Source of the DNA: Sphingomicrobium flavum
GTDB taxonomy: Bacteria; Pseudomonadota; Alphaproteobacteria; Sphingomonadales; Sphingomonadaceae
Direction of reading: 5' to 3'
DNA length: 64,000 bases
Assembly: GCF_024721605.1 (NCBI RefSeq)
Contig: NZ_CP102630.1
Coordinates: forward strand, 1,364,001 to 1,428,000
The stretch's first letter is position 1. Every line of letters begins with the position of its first letter. This document shows, piece by piece, positions 62,127 to 64,000 of this stretch. Made by a program: the position numbers and the translations under genes. The notes below the pieces were generated by a model, which was given only the letters and a program-made list of their open reading frames with translations, was not told where the DNA came from and did no database searches.

Positions 62127-63248
62127 ATGATGAAGCTCAATGACGACCAGCAGATGATGCAGGACACGCTCCGCCCCTTCATGGCGGAGGAAGGCTCGAT
62201 CACCAAACAGCTGCGCCACTGGCGCGATTTTGGCTGCCCCGACGGTTTTGGCCATGACCTTTGGAAACAGTTCGCCGAACTCGGCCTTACCGGCATCCTC
62301 ATCCCCGAGAGCCAGGGCGGCAGCGGGCTCGGCCAGGTCGAAGCCAATGTCGTGCTCGAGGAAATCGGCCGCAACCTCACCCCTTCACCCTTCCTCACCA
62401 CCGCAGTTGCCAGCGTGAAGGCGCTGGAAGGCACCGCCCATGCCGACCGCTGGTTCCCCGGCATCGTCGCGGGCGAGACGGTCACCGCGCTGGCGGTGGA
62501 TGAAGGCGCGCACCACAATCCAGCGCGCACCGCAATGGCGGCGAAACGGTCGGGCAATGGCTTCATCCTGAACGGCGCCAAGCAATTCGTCGTCCACGGC
62601 CGCAGCGCTGACATGATCATATTGGCCGCGCGGACTGGCGGAAGCGCGGGCGAAACCGACGGCATCACCCTCTTCGCCATCGAAAAGGAGGCCAAGGGCA
62701 TGGCGCTAGATAATGTCACGCTGGCCGACAGCAGCAAGGCCGCGCGCCTCGCCTTCGATAATGTCGAGGTCGATGCCGACGCCGTGATCGGCGAGGTGGA
62801 TGGCGGCTGGGAAATCCTGTCGCGCGCGCTGCGTGCAGGGCGCGCCGGCGCATCATCCGAATTGGTGGGCGTGGCTGCCGGAGCGTTCACCATGACCAAC
62901 GCCTACCTTCAGGAACGCAAACAATTCGGCCAGCCCATCGGCAGCTTCCAGGCGCTCCAGCACCGCGCCGCGCATCTCTACGGAGAGATCGAGATCGCCC
63001 GCGCCGCCGCGCTGAAAGCCGCCCAGCTGATCGATGAAGGCTCGCCCCGCGCCGACCTCATGGCCTCGGTCGCCAAGGCCAAGGCGGGCAGCGTCGCGCG
63101 CCTTGCGGTGCAGGAAGCGGTGCAGATGCATGGCGGCATCGGCATGACCGATGAACATGATATCGGCTTCTACATGAAGCGGCAGGCGGTGGTGGACGAA
63201 CTGTTTGGCAGCCCCAACTATCATGCCGGGCTGGTGGTCGCGCGCTAG
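62127..63248 (+). CDS. Acyl-CoA dehydrogenase, non-catalytic-type partner
   Basis: 373 residues from ATG-ATG at 62127, with GGGAG upstream. The ACAD fold is intact (LILAARTGGSAG... and RKQFGQPIGSFQALQHRAAHLYGEIEI, then AVQMHGGIGMTDEHDIGFYMKRQAVVDELFG). The position of the catalytic base (EGT in active enzymes) reads LFGSPNYHAGLV, so the subunit probably contributes structure or FAD binding and works with the ACAD encoded 5 bp upstream. It converges with the thioesterase gene (4-bp overlap). Confidence 0.92.
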   Translation: MMKLNDDQQMMQDTLRPFMAEEGSITKQLRHWRDFGCPDGFGHDLWKQFAELGLTGILIPESQGGSGLGQVEANVVLEEIGRNLTPSPFLTTAVASVKALEGTAHADRWFPGIVAGETVTALAVDEGAHHNPARTAMAAKRSGNGFILNGAKQFVVHGRSADMIILAARTGGSAGETDGITLFAIEKEAKGMALDNVTLADSSKAARLAFDNVEVDADAVIGEVDGGWEILSRALRAGRAGASSELVGVAAGAFTMTNAYLQERKQFGQPIGSFQALQHRAAHLYGEIEIARAAALKAAQLIDEGSPRADLMASVAKAKAGSVARLAVQEAVQMHGGIGMTDEHDIGFYMKRQAVVDELFGSPNYHAGLVVAR

Positions 63249-63640
63249 GCCGTGTGCCGCTGGGGCCGGTCGAGCATGAAATTGAGGCGCGCCGAGGCAA
63301 TCGGCGTGTCGCGATCCTTCTGCCAGGCAAAGACCTCGACATTGGCAATCCGCCGCCCCAGCCGCTCGATCACCGCTTCGGCATAGGTGTCTTCGTGAAT
63401 ACCCGCGCGCATATAGTCGACGGTGATGGTGACCGGCTTCATGGCCACACGATCATCGCCAATTTCGTCGGCCAGCGCGGCGAAGGCGGTGAATTCCATC
63501 AGCCCGGCAATCGCCCCGCCATGCAGGAAGCCGGGTCGCCCCGCCACATCGTCGCCGAAGGGCATGGTGAATCGCAACTTGCCCCCCACCCGTTCGGGTG
63601 AAAGGCGCAAGACTTGTGCATATGGCGGAAGCGTGCTCAT
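63245..63640 (-). CDS. PaaI-family hot-dog thioesterase
   Basis: 131 residues from MSTLPPYAQVLRLS. The hot-dog helix motif is RPGFLHGGAIAGLMEFTAFAAL with the catalytic-type G-G-A, followed by the strands ITVDYMRAGIHEDTYAEAVIERLGRRIANVEVFAWQ. It would hydrolyse acyl-CoA thioesters, possibly recovering CoA from intermediates of the neighbouring beta-oxidation enzymes. No special regulation is visible. An upstream ATG would add seven residues. Confidence 0.9.
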   Translation of the reverse strand: MSTLPPYAQVLRLSPERVGGKLRFTMPFGDDVAGRPGFLHGGAIAGLMEFTAFAALADEIGDDRVAMKPVTITVDYMRAGIHEDTYAEAVIERLGRRIANVEVFAWQKDRDTPIASARLNFMLDRPQRHTA

Positions 63641-63672
63641 GCCCGCATCCCTAGCGGGCAATCACGCGCCTG

Positions 63673-63825
63673 TCAGTTGCTGCTTTTATAGCCTGCAACG
63701 ATACCCAGGACGAAGGATGTCGCCAGCGCGAGCTGGACCTTCCCGCTGGGATCCGCCCAGCCAAAATATTCTGAGCCCCAACCAAACAGGGCGATAAAGA
63801 TCGCCGCAGCCAGACCTACAATCAT
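63673..63825 (-). CDS. Small membrane protein
   Basis: 50 residues from MIVGLAAAIFIALFGWGSEYF, with a good AAGGAG site 7 nt upstream. Two hydrophobic helices (about 1-17 and 30-45) separated by a short polar loop (WADPSGKVQ). The family is not recognised; such two-span proteins are common in sphingomonads. It is too short for function to be guessed. Confidence 0.65.
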   Translation of the reverse strand: MIVGLAAAIFIALFGWGSEYFGWADPSGKVQLALATSFVLGIVAGYKSSN

Positions 63826-63962
63826 GATGTGCTCCTTCCCCTCTAGCGGTGCACATGACAAACCAAGGCTCTGCAATGCTCCGAAATGGTTATTATTTGG
63901 TAAAGCTTGCACCGGCTGCGCGACCTCGCCATAGGGGCGGCGAGAAGGCTATAGGAGACCCC

Positions 63963-64000
63963 ATGAAAGCGCGTGTCACCATCACCCTGAAGAATGGCGT
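63963..64000 (+). CDS. purS: Phosphoribosylformylglycinamidine synthase subunit PurS (5' end only)
   Basis: The window ends after 12 codons and two bases: MKARVTITLKNG, the usual N-terminus of alphaproteobacterial PurS (a strand of a small ferredoxin-like dimer). PurS joins PurL and PurQ in the fourth step of purine synthesis. Only the opening strand is visible, so the assignment is by similarity of the first residues. Confidence 0.7.
   Translation, partial: MKARVTITLKNG

Overview
The window looks like the chromosome of a high-GC alphaproteobacterium, most likely of the order Sphingomonadales. The signs are the residue style of RpoB/RpoC and PBP1A, an RNase E with an acidic insert in its S1 domain and a C-terminal GWW motif, entericidin-type lipoproteins, and long spurious open frames antisense to real genes, as expected at high GC. 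Genus cannot be fixed from the sequence alone.

Left flank (1-25.7 kb, core genome). A secreted protein (cut by the window edge) and a periplasmic amidohydrolase lie divergent from rpoB-rpoC, which end in a strong UUCG-loop terminator. Then come a small lipoprotein, two tiny entericidin-like lipoproteins, thyA, a lipoprotein-like methyltransferase, prfB, PBP1A, a lipoprotein amidase, rne, an M48-TPR peptidase with a DsbA-like partner, and rlmE-ppx. A tRNA-Gln(CUG) with a good promoter closes this part.

Mobile island (25,758-46,537, about 20.8 kb). A 28-bp direct repeat copies the 3' end of tRNA-Gln to the far end of the island, next to a P4-type tyrosine integrase, an excisionase-like protein and three possible integrase arm sites. 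The island has two parts. The AT-richer left part (25.8-33.0 kb) carries small unknown genes, a nuclease-like protein, a large serine recombinase, a YHYH/Excalibur protein, and a compact three-gene operon: a GHKL-ATPase with a STAS-like region, a stand-alone STAS-like protein, and a membrane-anchored coiled-coil protein. That operon is my best candidate for an undescribed regulatory or defence system. The right part (33.0-46.4 kb) is phage-derived. It has an XRE regulator facing a small operon, podovirus-type DNA-ejection proteins (one of 1,598 residues with an M15 peptidase domain), and a replication module whose initiator gene contains four palindromic iterons. No terminase, portal, capsid or tail genes are present, so it is a deleted prophage or a satellite-like element.

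Right flank (46.6-64 kb, core genome). Acetate metabolism comes first: acs convergent with a VC_2705-type symporter, its DUF4212 small subunit and a response regulator. Next are a SleB-like cell-wall hydrolase, an EVE-domain protein, typA, a MarR regulator, cytochrome b561 and an unknown secreted protein. A fatty-acyl-CoA degradation cluster follows (FadJ-type protein, SDR, three acyl-CoA dehydrogenases, a hot-dog thioesterase). The window ends in the first codons of a probable purS.
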